Assembly (NCBI GenBank): GCA_966212235.1
Contig: CBIHPP010000006.1
Location: forward strand, 434,001 to 498,000
Origin: Niastella sp966212235
Lineage (GTDB): Bacteria; Bacteroidota; Bacteroidia; Chitinophagales; Chitinophagaceae
Direction of reading: 5' to 3'
Length of the DNA: 64,000 nt
Shown here in pieces: positions 1-7,913 of this stretch (position 1 is the first letter of the stretch; the number at the start of each line of letters is the position of its first letter). A program made the translations under genes and the position numbers. Below the pieces are notes generated by a model that was given only the letters and a program-made list of their open reading frames with translations, searched no databases and was not told the DNA's origin.

Positions 1-86
1 ACATCCATAGCAAAGCCGGAAAGCGGAATTAAACTAAGGGCAACATATGTGTTTAAACGTATTCTTGATTCTGTAATATTCCTCAT
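1..86 (-). CDS. MFS transporter, Bcr/CflA-like (N-terminal fragment)
   Basis: Only the first 28 codons lie in the window; the gene continues leftward beyond position 1. The reading from the ATG at 86 gives a short polar N-terminus and then a hydrophobic stretch ending LSLIPLSGFAMDV. That resembles the first membrane helix and following loop of Bcr/CflA-type drug efflux MFS proteins, whose usual sequence there is close to GFAIDxYLPSLP. An AAAAGG stretch lies about 8 nt before the ATG, and a TAccTTTa -7-like box sits at 112-119. Calling it a drug or small-molecule exporter of the inner membrane is inference from very little sequence. The AraC regulator directly upstream on the same strand may control it. 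Confidence 0.55.
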   Translation of the reverse strand, partial: MRNITESRIRLNTYVALSLIPLSGFAMD

Positions 87-171
87 GGGCTAAACCTTTT
101 AATTGGCTTTGTAAAGGTAATGCGCCTTAACCCTGCGGGAATTATATGATTCAAAGGAATGCTTATACAAA

Positions 172-1116
172 TCAAAGGTGAGCGGGAATGGCTGTACTTT
201 GTACCCTGAATTCCGCCGGTGTTACTTCTGCAAACTGTTTAAAGTACTTATTAAAGTGGGAAGGATATTCAAAACCAAGCGCATAGGCAATTTCAGCAAT
301 ATTCCAGTTCGTATTACGAAGTAATGCCTTGGCTTCCGTAACAATGCGTTCATGAATAATGGTGCGGGTTGATTTGCCGGAATGCTTTTTCACCACACTG
401 TTCAGGTGGTTCACATGCACATGCAACAGATCGGCAAAATGTGCAGGCGTCAATAATTTCAACGAATTCTCGGGGGAGTCAACCGGAAACTGCTGATTCA
501 GCAGCGAAAAGAAAGCATTCACCAACCTGTCGCGTACAACTATGGGTTGTATAATTTGTTTCTGTTGCAGCCGAATCCCTTCATGAATCAAAAGCTGCAA
601 TATATTACGGACCATCTCCCATTTATAAGGATAATCCGATTCCTGCAACAACCGCATTTCAGTGAAATACCCATTTAGCCGGTTCCGTTCTTCTTCAGTA
701 AGTTTTATTACGGGATATAAAGAAGGATTAAACAATGGACTGGCATACTGCACATCCGGAGGGATCTGTCCTTCTATAAATTGCTTATTGAATATACAGC
801 CAAAACGACTGACGGTTGAGTAGTTAATTTCTATAGATGCAGGCACAGATGGATTGGTAAAAATAAGACTGGGCGAAGGCAGGTTTATTTCCTGATCGTT
901 GTATACCAGGGTTCCCTTGCCTTTGCCCGTTCCACTGCATAAACAAATTTTGAAATAGTCTCGCCGGTTAAAAGACGTTTTGCGGGTAGGAAGAGTGGCC
1001 AGTTTTACATTGAAATGACCAGTGCCGCCCTCAACAGGCAACAGGCCTTCAGGAATGTGTTGCCCCGTTCTTTCATAATACTGAATAAGACTTTCAGTGG
1101 GAATTCTTTTGTCCAT
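172..1116 (-). CDS. AraC family transcriptional regulator
   Basis: This is a DNA-binding transcription regulator of about 314 residues. The last ~100 residues form the double helix-turn-helix of the AraC/XylS family, with the typical second-helix run IAEIAYALGFEYPSHFNKYF followed by a TPAEFR ending. The N-terminal part looks like a cupin-type ligand domain (FTNPSVPASIE region). The open frame extends to 1197, but I place the start at 1116, giving MDKRIPTES. A TAccTTTG -7 box at 1135-1142 would start the RNA near 1130, downstream of the longer start. The ligand is unknown. The MFS gene starting 86 nt downstream is a plausible target. Confidence 0.88.
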   Translation of the reverse strand: MDKRIPTESLIQYYERTGQHIPEGLLPVEGGTGHFNVKLATLPTRKTSFNRRDYFKICLCSGTGKGKGTLVYNDQEINLPSPSLIFTNPSVPASIEINYSTVSRFGCIFNKQFIEGQIPPDVQYASPLFNPSLYPVIKLTEEERNRLNGYFTEMRLLQESDYPYKWEMVRNILQLLIHEGIRLQQKQIIQPIVVRDRLVNAFFSLLNQQFPVDSPENSLKLLTPAHFADLLHVHVNHLNSVVKKHSGKSTRTIIHERIVTEAKALLRNTNWNIAEIAYALGFEYPSHFNKYFKQFAEVTPAEFRVQSTAIPAHL

Positions 1117-1134
1117 CCTGGCACTTATATAATT

Positions 1135-1142
1135 CAAAGGTA
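1135..1142 (-). promoter_or_regulatory. -7 box of the AraC gene
   Basis: TACCTTTG on the minus strand matches the Bacteroidota -7 consensus TAnnTTTG. It predicts a leader of about 14 nt to the ATG at 1116, which decides the start choice. No clear -33 TTTG is seen at the usual spacing. Confidence 0.6.
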
Positions 1143-1479
1143 AGAAAACAATTTTGTATCCATGGACAATGGCGGTCCTTAGGCTGGGATGCCACATTTA
1201 CCGGGTAAATACCAACTGTTGACAAAATAGCTGATTATTCATAACACATTAGTTCCCACTCGCTTGAAATTATCATCTATTCAAAATGTGATTTATTGAC
1301 CGCTCGTATGTTTAGAAACACACATAAGTGCGTTTTAAAATCTGGCCAGTTGTTCACAGAGTGTATCCAGGTATTTTTCTTTATCAATTTTGAATGTATT
1401 TTAGCGCCTGCTTTCCCAGGAATGAGCAATATTTTTACGCTTAATACAAAGGAAAACTTAAAAAAACACAAAAAAATCT

Positions 1480-1719
1480 ATGGCTAAGGAAACCATTGCA
1501 AAGGAAAATCCAGTAACTGAGGCATTACGGAAACTGAAAGATGAAGAGATGGAAATTGTAAGTAAATTAAAGCCCCTCCAGGAAGCGATCAGTGCCCTTG
1601 AGAAAATTATTGACAAATCTGTCAAAAAAACCAAGCCATCATCAGGCGCAAAAGAGAGTTCTGGTGAAAATTTATTCGCAGAAGAAAGTGTACCGGAAGT
1701 AACTGAAGCTGCGGAATAA
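1480..1719 (+). CDS. small coiled-coil protein, unknown function
   Basis: A 79-residue, highly charged protein. Residues ~8-55 are heptad-like (EALRKLKDEEMEIVSKLKPL and onward), predicting a coiled coil, followed by a Lys/Ser-rich link and an acidic tail. There is no signal peptide or membrane segment, so it is probably cytoplasmic. I do not recognise a family. It is preferred over the antisense frame 1458-1727 because of its charged, low-complexity-free composition and because a strong intrinsic terminator follows 40 nt downstream on the same strand. It stands alone between the AraC gene and the exported-protein cluster. Confidence 0.6.
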   Translation: MAKETIAKENPVTEALRKLKDEEMEIVSKLKPLQEAISALEKIIDKSVKKTKPSSGAKESSGENLFAEESVPEVTEAAE

Positions 1720-1760
1720 GGCGGCATTTTATTCAGGATAAGAAATTAACAAGTTGCTGA

Positions 1761-1796
1761 AAAAAGTTGCCCCGCCGTGGCGGGGCAACTTTTTTT
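1761..1796 (+). terminator. intrinsic terminator
   Basis: A 10-bp perfect stem (1766-1775 with 1780-1789, GTTGCCCCGC arm) has a 4-nt loop and a run of seven T. Five A precede it, so it may also work on the minus strand. It ends the 1480-1719 transcript. Confidence 0.85.
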
Positions 1797-1822
1797 ATGA
1801 CTAAATTTTAAAACCTAGCCCA

Positions 1823-1840
1823 TCCCGATAGAAATCGGGA
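1823..1840. repeat. short inverted repeat TCCCGAT-N4-ATCGGGA
   Basis: A 7-bp perfect stem with loop AGAA, extended by imperfect outer pairing. It lies between two terminators and may be a further terminator-like hairpin. Confidence 0.5.
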
Positions 1841-1908
1841 CGGGGTTAGTTTTATGAAACACATCAGAGCCATGATGTTTTATTAGGAACCGGTTTTACA
1901 GTTGAATG

Positions 1909-1931
1909 AAAAACCCCGGCTAATGCCGGGG
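1909..1931 (-). terminator. intrinsic terminator of the exported-protein cluster
   Basis: The CCCCGGC stem (1914-1920 with 1925-1931) has loop TAAT. Read on the minus strand it is followed by a T-run, and it sits 32 nt after the stop of the gene at 1963. Confidence 0.8.
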
Positions 1932-1962
1932 AATACAACCCTTACTTTCTCATGTGAACCTA

Positions 1963-3534
1963 CTAATCTAATATATTATGCAGCCAAAAGTCTATTCTCG
2001 TAGTACCGTGTAAACCACTTACATCACCATCGGAACTGCTTGAATAGCCTAAGGCAGTAAAACTGTTGCCTGTGGCAACCAGACCATAAGAAGCATCTGA
2101 TTGTGAACCGCCCAGTGTTTTTTGCCAAACAACCGATCCCGCTGCGTTCAGCCGTACGATCCAACTTTCGTTTTTGCCATGATTAGCGGTTATATCTCCA
2201 TCTACACTTGTTGTCATGCCTGCTACTGCACAACCGCCGTCTTTGGCATACGTAATCGCGAGGGCCTGATCGATGAGGGAGCCACCAAGCGTTTTTTGCC
2301 AGGCCATCGAACCATTTGCGTTCAATTTAACCACCCAATAATCGTAACTGCCATGATTACCGGTTACATCTCCGTTTGTACTGGTGGTATAACCTGCTAT
2401 ATAGATGCTGCCATCAGAACCAGATATAATTGATTGCGCCTTGTCTCCACTGGTGCCGCCTAACGTTTTTTGCCATGCGATACTACCGGTAGCATTCAGT
2501 TTCAGGATCCAATAATCATAAGCACCGTGATTACCGGTCACTTCGCCATCGGTACTCATGGTTGCACCGGCTACCAGGTAACCGCCATCGGAGGTGGCTG
2601 ATATTGAATTGGCCTGGTCGGTATCGGTTCCCCCGTATGATTTCTGATTAATAAGCGTGCCATTTGCATCGAGCCATACGATCCAAAAATCCTGGCCTCC
2701 ATGGTTGCCCGATACATTTCCATCGTTACTGGACGAATAACCGGCCACTGCATAACCACCGGGCGTGGCTACCACAGCGTTGGCTAATTCAGAACCCGAT
2801 CCACCCAAAACACGCTTCCATAACAAGTTGCCGCCGGCATCGAGCTTTATGATGAAAAAGTCGCTACCACCGTGATTGCCGGCAACATCGCCGTCTGTGC
2901 TGGTTGTAGTTCCAGCCACAACACAACTTCCGTCGGCTAACGATACTATACTGCTGGCCTCGTCGGTATTGCTTCCTCCAAAAACTTTCTGCCAGGCAAT
3001 GGAGCGATCGGCATTCACCTTAACTACCCAGAAATCTGAGCCGCCATGGTTAATACTTACATCTCCATCTCCACTGCTTTCTGTATGACCTGCTAACAGA
3101 TAACCTCCGTTTGCAGTAGGGGCTACTGCCATTCCATGATCGTCTCTTAATCCCCCAAATAACTTTTGCCAGGCCAATTGATTAACTATGACTAATTCGC
3201 GGGAACTCGATAACTCTTTACCATTCACACGTACAAATACTTTTGCACTGGTAGCACCTGCTGGCACTTTGATGGTCAGGGAAGTGGCAGAGGCTTCAAC
3301 AATTTCTGTAACGGCCGTATTTCCAATACGAATGGTATTATCGGCTGCCGTAGCGCTGAAGCCTGAACCATTGATCGTAATCGTTTTACCAATCCATACA
3401 GTATCCGAACTAAAACCGGTTACTGCCGATTCAGCTTCTTTACTGTCATTTTTTTTACTACAGGAAAATAGGCTTAACAGCGCAGCAACCAGTATGGCTA
3501 TTAGTTCGGGTCGGTTAATGATCATAAGTTTCAT
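1963..3534 (-). CDS. IPT/TIG-domain lipoprotein with seven propeller-like repeats
   Basis: A 523-residue exported lipoprotein. Residues 1-25 are a lipoprotein signal ending in LFSC, with Cys25 as the lipidation site. Residues ~37-118 match an IPT/TIG immunoglobulin-like fold (SDTVWIGKTITINGSGF). From ~119 to the end there are seven repeats of about 52-55 residues. Each begins like xxWQKxxGG and contains DGGYxVAG and a DGDVxGNHG...DxWVVKL core. Seven repeats suggest a seven-bladed beta-propeller; that is inference. It lies last in a leftward run of four genes, with a terminator just after it. The function is unknown, probably cell-surface binding. Confidence 0.8.
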   Translation of the reverse strand: MKLMIINRPELIAILVAALLSLFSCSKKNDSKEAESAVTGFSSDTVWIGKTITINGSGFSATAADNTIRIGNTAVTEIVEASATSLTIKVPAGATSAKVFVRVNGKELSSSRELVIVNQLAWQKLFGGLRDDHGMAVAPTANGGYLLAGHTESSGDGDVSINHGGSDFWVVKVNADRSIAWQKVFGGSNTDEASSIVSLADGSCVVAGTTTSTDGDVAGNHGGSDFFIIKLDAGGNLLWKRVLGGSGSELANAVVATPGGYAVAGYSSSNDGNVSGNHGGQDFWIVWLDANGTLINQKSYGGTDTDQANSISATSDGGYLVAGATMSTDGEVTGNHGAYDYWILKLNATGSIAWQKTLGGTSGDKAQSIISGSDGSIYIAGYTTSTNGDVTGNHGSYDYWVVKLNANGSMAWQKTLGGSLIDQALAITYAKDGGCAVAGMTTSVDGDITANHGKNESWIVRLNAAGSVVWQKTLGGSQSDASYGLVATGNSFTALGYSSSSDGDVSGLHGTTRIDFWLHNILD

Positions 3535-3612
3535 CTGGTACTGATTTTGTTTTCAAAAGGGGTTTATAGTATAGGGGCTTAGTACATTTTAATCGCACTT
3601 ATTGTAAACCTG

Positions 3613-4764
3613 TTATTGTTTTATTAGTTTAATGTTTTGCAAGTCCCGGTTCTCGAATACGAGATAATAAACACCTTTGGCATAATTGCTCATATTCCAT
3701 TCAAGCCTGTTCATTCCTTTACGGCACAGTGCTTTTTTACTTTGCAGTAAATGCCCGAACTGATCGTACAAATGAATCACATAATCATTTTCGAGGTCAG
3801 TGAACAATACTACTGCAAACTGATCGTGTAAAGGGTTAGGATATACCTGCACGGCTGCCGGTTTCAAAGAACCAAAGTTCCGGCTGTCTGCCGAAGACAT
3901 CTGTTGTGAAATAACTTCACCTGCCATGCGGGACTGTTTTAGGGTTGCAGTATCAGGGCCCAGTGTATAACGGGTGAAATGATCGATGCCGGTTTTTACC
4001 AGGTAGTTAGCTTTTACATTGATACTATCTCTTCCGCTCAATAACCAGTAATTGCCAAGATCTGCACCACGCCAAAGAGTTAACGTAGATTCATTAGTTC
4101 CTGCCAGTTCTTTATCGAGATAGTGAAATCGGACTGTTGCATTTAATGAAGTATTAGTAGCCGGACTGATTTGAAAATAGCGCTGAATACCCTGCACACC
4201 TTTTGCAAGCGTTTGTTGTACATGCCGCCTTTCAATAACCGTAGTTCCCAGGTTGGCAGCGGTGGTAAGTTCAACTCCGATATTTCCAGGATTTACTTCA
4301 TGCGGCGCTTTCAGTTTTGTGGTAATACGTACAGCGCCACCGCCGGTACCGGTAACAGATGACAGATCGCTTTCTCCTTTTATGTGGCCACCCAAATCGA
4401 TCGTAAAATTGTTCAACTGCAGGTTGCCCTTTATCATAGTAAGGGTATCGCCTATATTAATATTGCCTGCCAGCATTACATCAGCCGGCTGATTGATAAC
4501 AATCTGATAAAAGGAGGCAGCAGTGCTGCCTCCGAGCCATGATTGAACAGTATTGGAATCTCCGCTAAAAATTACAGTGCTTTGGCCTGGTGCAAAATTT
4601 CCGTTAGTGATAAGACCGGCGTTTTTCAACACAAGCTTAACAGATCCGTTTATCACCATGTTTGCGCCCGGCGTAATATAAATCCCTTGCGCGTTTACTG
4701 CGGCCGGCAATACAACCAACAGCCACTTAAAGGTTGCCGCCCATGCGTATTTTATTAATCTCAT
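3613..4764 (-). CDS. T9SS type A sorting-domain secreted protein
   Basis: A 383-residue protein with an N-terminal signal peptide ending in VNAQ. The middle is a beta-rich region (ITPGANMVINGSVKLVLKN) of the kind seen in Bacteroidota surface adhesin-like proteins. The last ~85 residues are a type IX secretion C-terminal sorting domain, with the YPNPLHDQF motif and the terminal pattern KGVYYLVFENRDLQNIKLIK. It should cross the outer membrane through T9SS and be released or anchored on the surface. It lies 24 nt downstream of the first S74 protein and 78 nt upstream of the propeller lipoprotein, so co-transcription is likely. No catalytic domain is recognisable. Confidence 0.85.
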   Translation of the reverse strand: MRLIKYAWAATFKWLLVVLPAAVNAQGIYITPGANMVINGSVKLVLKNAGLITNGNFAPGQSTVIFSGDSNTVQSWLGGSTAASFYQIVINQPADVMLAGNINIGDTLTMIKGNLQLNNFTIDLGGHIKGESDLSSVTGTGGGAVRITTKLKAPHEVNPGNIGVELTTAANLGTTVIERRHVQQTLAKGVQGIQRYFQISPATNTSLNATVRFHYLDKELAGTNESTLTLWRGADLGNYWLLSGRDSINVKANYLVKTGIDHFTRYTLGPDTATLKQSRMAGEVISQQMSSADSRNFGSLKPAAVQVYPNPLHDQFAVVLFTDLENDYVIHLYDQFGHLLQSKKALCRKGMNRLEWNMSNYAKGVYYLVFENRDLQNIKLIKQ

Positions 4765-4788
4765 ATTGGTACTTATATAGAATGATCA

Positions 4789-6108
4789 TTAATTTAGCTT
4801 CTTCAGTAATTGTTTTAACAGTACAATCTCCTGTTCCAGTTTTTCATTCCTTTCATTTAATTCCTGGATGGCCTTTACCATCGGCACTACAAAAGATTCG
4901 TAACTGAGGCTGTAATGATCCTGTGTTGTTTTTGGTTGAATGACACCGCTGAAATTGTATCCCGAAGCCACCGCCGCTTTCTCAACTTCCTGTGCAATAA
5001 ACCCGCTGCGGCGCAGGCTGGCAGCTTCATTATAATATGCGGCTTGCATTACATAATTTGCAGCATTGCCTTCTTTATTATCATCCGCTTTGCTGTAATG
5101 GGTGTCAAACCTTTTTACATCAAACTGGTAAGTAACCGGTCGCAGTCGCAAAATAAATTCGAGGCCTTTCACATCTTCTTTTACACTGTATTTGAATCGG
5201 CCATCGGAAGGAACGGTAAAAGGCACCTGCCCTTCGATAGCAGTTACGGCGCTGTTGCCTATGCGTATTTTGTTGGAAGTATTTGCAACTGCACCGGCAC
5301 CAATAGAAGTGGCATTTGAAAAATTTCCACTTATAGCGGCATTGGCCCCTATAGCGGTATTATTTGATCCGCTTACATTTGCCCGTAATGCATTGTAACC
5401 AATGGCTGTATTATAAACCCCGGTGCTATTATCTTGCAACGACGAAGTACCACTGGCTGTATTACCCGATCCTGTAGTATTGGAATACAAGGCCGCCGAA
5501 CCTGTTGCTGTATTCGAATCTCCCAGGGTATTGGAATACAACGAATGATCGCCTGATGCTGTATTGTACGCTCCTCTACGATTTGAATACATGGAATAGG
5601 ATCCGGTTGCTGTATTTCTGTTTCCGGTTGAATCGCGCCATGGACCGGAATTTGTATGGCCAGCCTCGAACCCCCAAAAGGTATTAAATCTGACAGGGTG
5701 AATTTCACCTGATGGGAATCCATTTACTCTTATTTGCAGCGGCTTATTGTTCCAGGTTCCTATGTAGCTGTAATCATTTACCATGTTACCGAAACGACCC
5801 CAGTAATCGCCTTTTGCCAGGTAACTCCATTGCCTGTGAGTGCCAACCACAGAGTCGCAATACCAAAACGAGTTTGTGGTTGTGTCGAATACCAGCAAAC
5901 CTCTGGGAGCTTCAATAGCGAGACGGTCGGTTGTGCTCATGCGGGGAATCAGTAATCCCTTGCTGTATGATTTAACATCAAGTATCGCTTTGGGATCGGG
6001 TAAAGAACCATCTTCATTGATTGCTACATTTTGAGCAATACAAGGCGTTATGAACACCAACAGGACCACGAAACCGATGTAAAATTTCTTCATTTTTAAA
6101 ATCTTCAT
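4789..6108 (-). CDS. tail-fibre-like protein with 17-residue repeats and S74 chaperone domain (copy A)
   Basis: A secreted protein of about 439 residues. After a signal peptide (ends CIAQ) comes a conserved head starting NVAINEDGSLPDPKAILDVK. Six repeats of 17 residues built on NTATG/NTASG...LYSNTTG follow, similar to trimeric adhesin/YadA-head repeats. The C-terminal part carries the S74 endosialidase intramolecular chaperone signature (SDGRFKYSVKEDVKGLEF ... SGFIAQEVE) and a coiled-coil end. The frame opens at 6153, overlapping the gene upstream, but the ATG at 6108 begins a proper signal peptide; 6093 is the alternative. S74 domains trimerise fibres and then usually self-cleave. It is a tandem paralogue of 6138-7595. 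Confidence 0.82.
   Translation of the reverse strand: MKILKMKKFYIGFVVLLVFITPCIAQNVAINEDGSLPDPKAILDVKSYSKGLLIPRMSTTDRLAIEAPRGLLVFDTTTNSFWYCDSVVGTHRQWSYLAKGDYWGRFGNMVNDYSYIGTWNNKPLQIRVNGFPSGEIHPVRFNTFWGFEAGHTNSGPWRDSTGNRNTATGSYSMYSNRRGAYNTASGDHSLYSNTLGDSNTATGSAALYSNTTGSGNTASGTSSLQDNSTGVYNTAIGYNALRANVSGSNNTAIGANAAISGNFSNATSIGAGAVANTSNKIRIGNSAVTAIEGQVPFTVPSDGRFKYSVKEDVKGLEFILRLRPVTYQFDVKRFDTHYSKADDNKEGNAANYVMQAAYYNEAASLRRSGFIAQEVEKAAVASGYNFSGVIQPKTTQDHYSLSYESFVVPMVKAIQELNERNEKLEQEIVLLKQLLKKLN
5300..5625 (-). repeat. 51-nt coding repeats in copy A
   Basis: Six tandem units of about 51 nt encode the 17-residue NTATG...SNTTG motif. Units vary at many third positions, so the array is old rather than newly expanded. 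Confidence 0.75.
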
Positions 6109-6137
6109 TTTTTTATAATTGTTAAATCTCACATGTA

Positions 6138-7595
6138 TTAATTGTGCTGACAAATCTGCTCCTGGCCGTTTTTTGACCCACGCAGCAATTGTTTAATGTC
6201 ATCCAGTTGCTGTTGCAGGGCAACCAATTTTTTATCCTGTTGCTCAATTTTTTTGTTCTGTGCATCAATGAGCTGTTGTTGTCCTTTACTTAATTCCTGC
6301 ACTGCCTTTACCAGCGGCACTACAAAAGATTCATAACTGAGGCTATAATGTTCCTCTGCTGTTTTAGGACGAATGATACCGCTGAAATTGTAGTCTGTTG
6401 CCACTGCCGCTTGCTCTACTTCCTGGGCAATGAATCCGCTTCGACGTATACTGGTTGCCTCATCATAAGCTGTCTGTAACGCATAATTTGCAGTATTGCT
6501 TTCGTGCCCTGCACCAGCCTGGCTGTATTGGTTATTAAACCGTTTTACATCAAACTGATAGGTAACGGGACGCAGCTGTAAAATAAATTCAAGTCCTTTC
6601 ACATCTTCTTTTACCTGGAATTTGTAACGACCATCGGATGGAACAGTAAAAGGCACCTGGCCTTCGATAACTGTTACTGCACTATTGCCAATGCGTACTT
6701 TATTGGAGGTGTTCACAACTGCGCCATTGCCAATGGCAGTAGTATTGGAAAAGTCGTCTCTGGTTGCACTGGTACCGAATCCGATGGCAGTATTATATGA
6801 TCCGGTATTATTATATGCCAATGCGTTAGCACCAAAGGCAGTATTATAATTACCGGTAGTATTTAAAGCCAGCGAATTGATGCCTGTTGCTGTATTTTGG
6901 TTACCTGTTGTATTGAAGCACAATGCATAAAAGCCAGTCGCGGTATTCAAATTTCCGGACCAATTATTTAGAAGTGATTGAGCCCCGCTTGCTGTGTTGG
7001 AATGTCCCATGGTATTGGCTGACAACGAATAAATGCCTGATGCTGTATTATTATAGCCGTTACTATTGGAATACAGGGAACGGTAACCGGTTGCCGTATT
7101 TCTATTTCCGGTTGAATCGCTCCAGGGACCGGAATTTGTATATCCGGCCTCGAACCCCCAAAAAGTATTATACCTGGTTGGGTGAATTTCGCCCGATGGC
7201 AATCCATTTACTCTTATTTGCAGTGGCTTAATGTTCCAGGTACCTATGTAGCTATAATCATTTACCATATTGCCGAAACGGCCCCAGTAATCACCTTTTG
7301 CCAGGTAATTCCATTGTCTGTAATTGCCAACCACAGAGTCGCAATACCAAAAAGCGTTGGTGGTTGTATCGAACACCAGCAAACCTCTGGGAGCCTCAAT
7401 TGCCAGACGATCGGTCGTACTCATGCTGGGAATCAGTATTCCCTTGCTGTATGATTTAACATCAAGTATCGCTTTGGGATCGGGCAAAGAACCATCTTCA
7501 TTAATAGCCACATTCTGACCAAAGCATGGTATCATAAAAAATAGCAATGCGATACAGCATGCATTAAACTTTATCATGGGGTAAAAATTATTCAT
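6138..7595 (-). CDS. tail-fibre-like protein with 17-residue repeats and S74 chaperone domain (copy B)
   Basis: A 485-residue paralogue of the next gene, with the same order: signal peptide (ends CFGQ), near-identical head, repeats, S74 chaperone domain (SDGRYKFQVKEDVKGLEF ... SGFIAQEVE) and a Gln/Lys-rich coiled-coil tail. This copy has seven 17-residue NTATG-type units against six in copy A, and a longer coiled coil. It is the first gene of the leftward four-gene run, starting 29 nt above copy A. It faces the kinase gene at 7914 across a 318-bp shared upstream region, so that system is a candidate regulator (inference). The likely role is a trimeric surface fibre. Confidence 0.82.
   Translation of the reverse strand: MNNFYPMIKFNACCIALLFFMIPCFGQNVAINEDGSLPDPKAILDVKSYSKGILIPSMSTTDRLAIEAPRGLLVFDTTTNAFWYCDSVVGNYRQWNYLAKGDYWGRFGNMVNDYSYIGTWNIKPLQIRVNGLPSGEIHPTRYNTFWGFEAGYTNSGPWSDSTGNRNTATGYRSLYSNSNGYNNTASGIYSLSANTMGHSNTASGAQSLLNNWSGNLNTATGFYALCFNTTGNQNTATGINSLALNTTGNYNTAFGANALAYNNTGSYNTAIGFGTSATRDDFSNTTAIGNGAVVNTSNKVRIGNSAVTVIEGQVPFTVPSDGRYKFQVKEDVKGLEFILQLRPVTYQFDVKRFNNQYSQAGAGHESNTANYALQTAYDEATSIRRSGFIAQEVEQAAVATDYNFSGIIRPKTAEEHYSLSYESFVVPLVKAVQELSKGQQQLIDAQNKKIEQQDKKLVALQQQLDDIKQLLRGSKNGQEQICQHN
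6740..7120 (-). repeat. 51-nt coding repeats in copy B
   Basis: Seven tandem units of the same 17-residue motif, one more than in the neighbouring paralogue. This indicates gain or loss of a unit after the gene duplicated. Confidence 0.75.
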
Positions 7596-7913
7596 CTACT
7601 CGCTTTAAATTTTATTGGATCGCTTTGCCTGCTGATGTTCCCGCGTTGACCGGCGTTCGGGGCGCAAGTTATTCTGAAGTTTTTTTTGAAGACCCCATAA
7701 ACCAGCGAAGAAGCTGTTTGAAGGATTAAGCGGTAGGAGTAATCTAATAAGCGGGATGCTGACAATTAATTAACCGACACCAAACACAACCACATATGAA
7801 TATTATATTTCTTACATCCACCGAAACATTTATTTTTGTTTTCAGTGCACCCTGAACAGCGTACCATCTATTAAATCAAAAACCAGAAACTCCCCGGCAT
7901 ACCATTAACTTTC
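7596..7913. other. 318-bp divergent intergenic region
   Basis: It separates the leftward S74 cluster from the rightward sensor kinase. No gene is seen. A TATTTTTG -7-like box at 7831-7838 points right and fits the kinase gene at 7914, though no TTTG lies at the -33 spacing. I found no clear palindrome. Confidence 0.5.

Noticed and set aside
1458..1727. 89-residue minus-strand frame
   Set aside because: It overlaps fully with the charged coiled-coil protein on the plus strand, is Ser/Phe-rich without sense, and the terminator's T-run favours the plus strand.
1823..1840. TCCCGAT hairpin as a definite terminator
   Set aside because: No clean T-run follows directly. Listed only as an inverted repeat.
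5300..7120. 51-nt repeats as a CRISPR-like array
   Set aside because: The repeats are in frame, vary in sequence, have no unique spacers and code for a protein motif.
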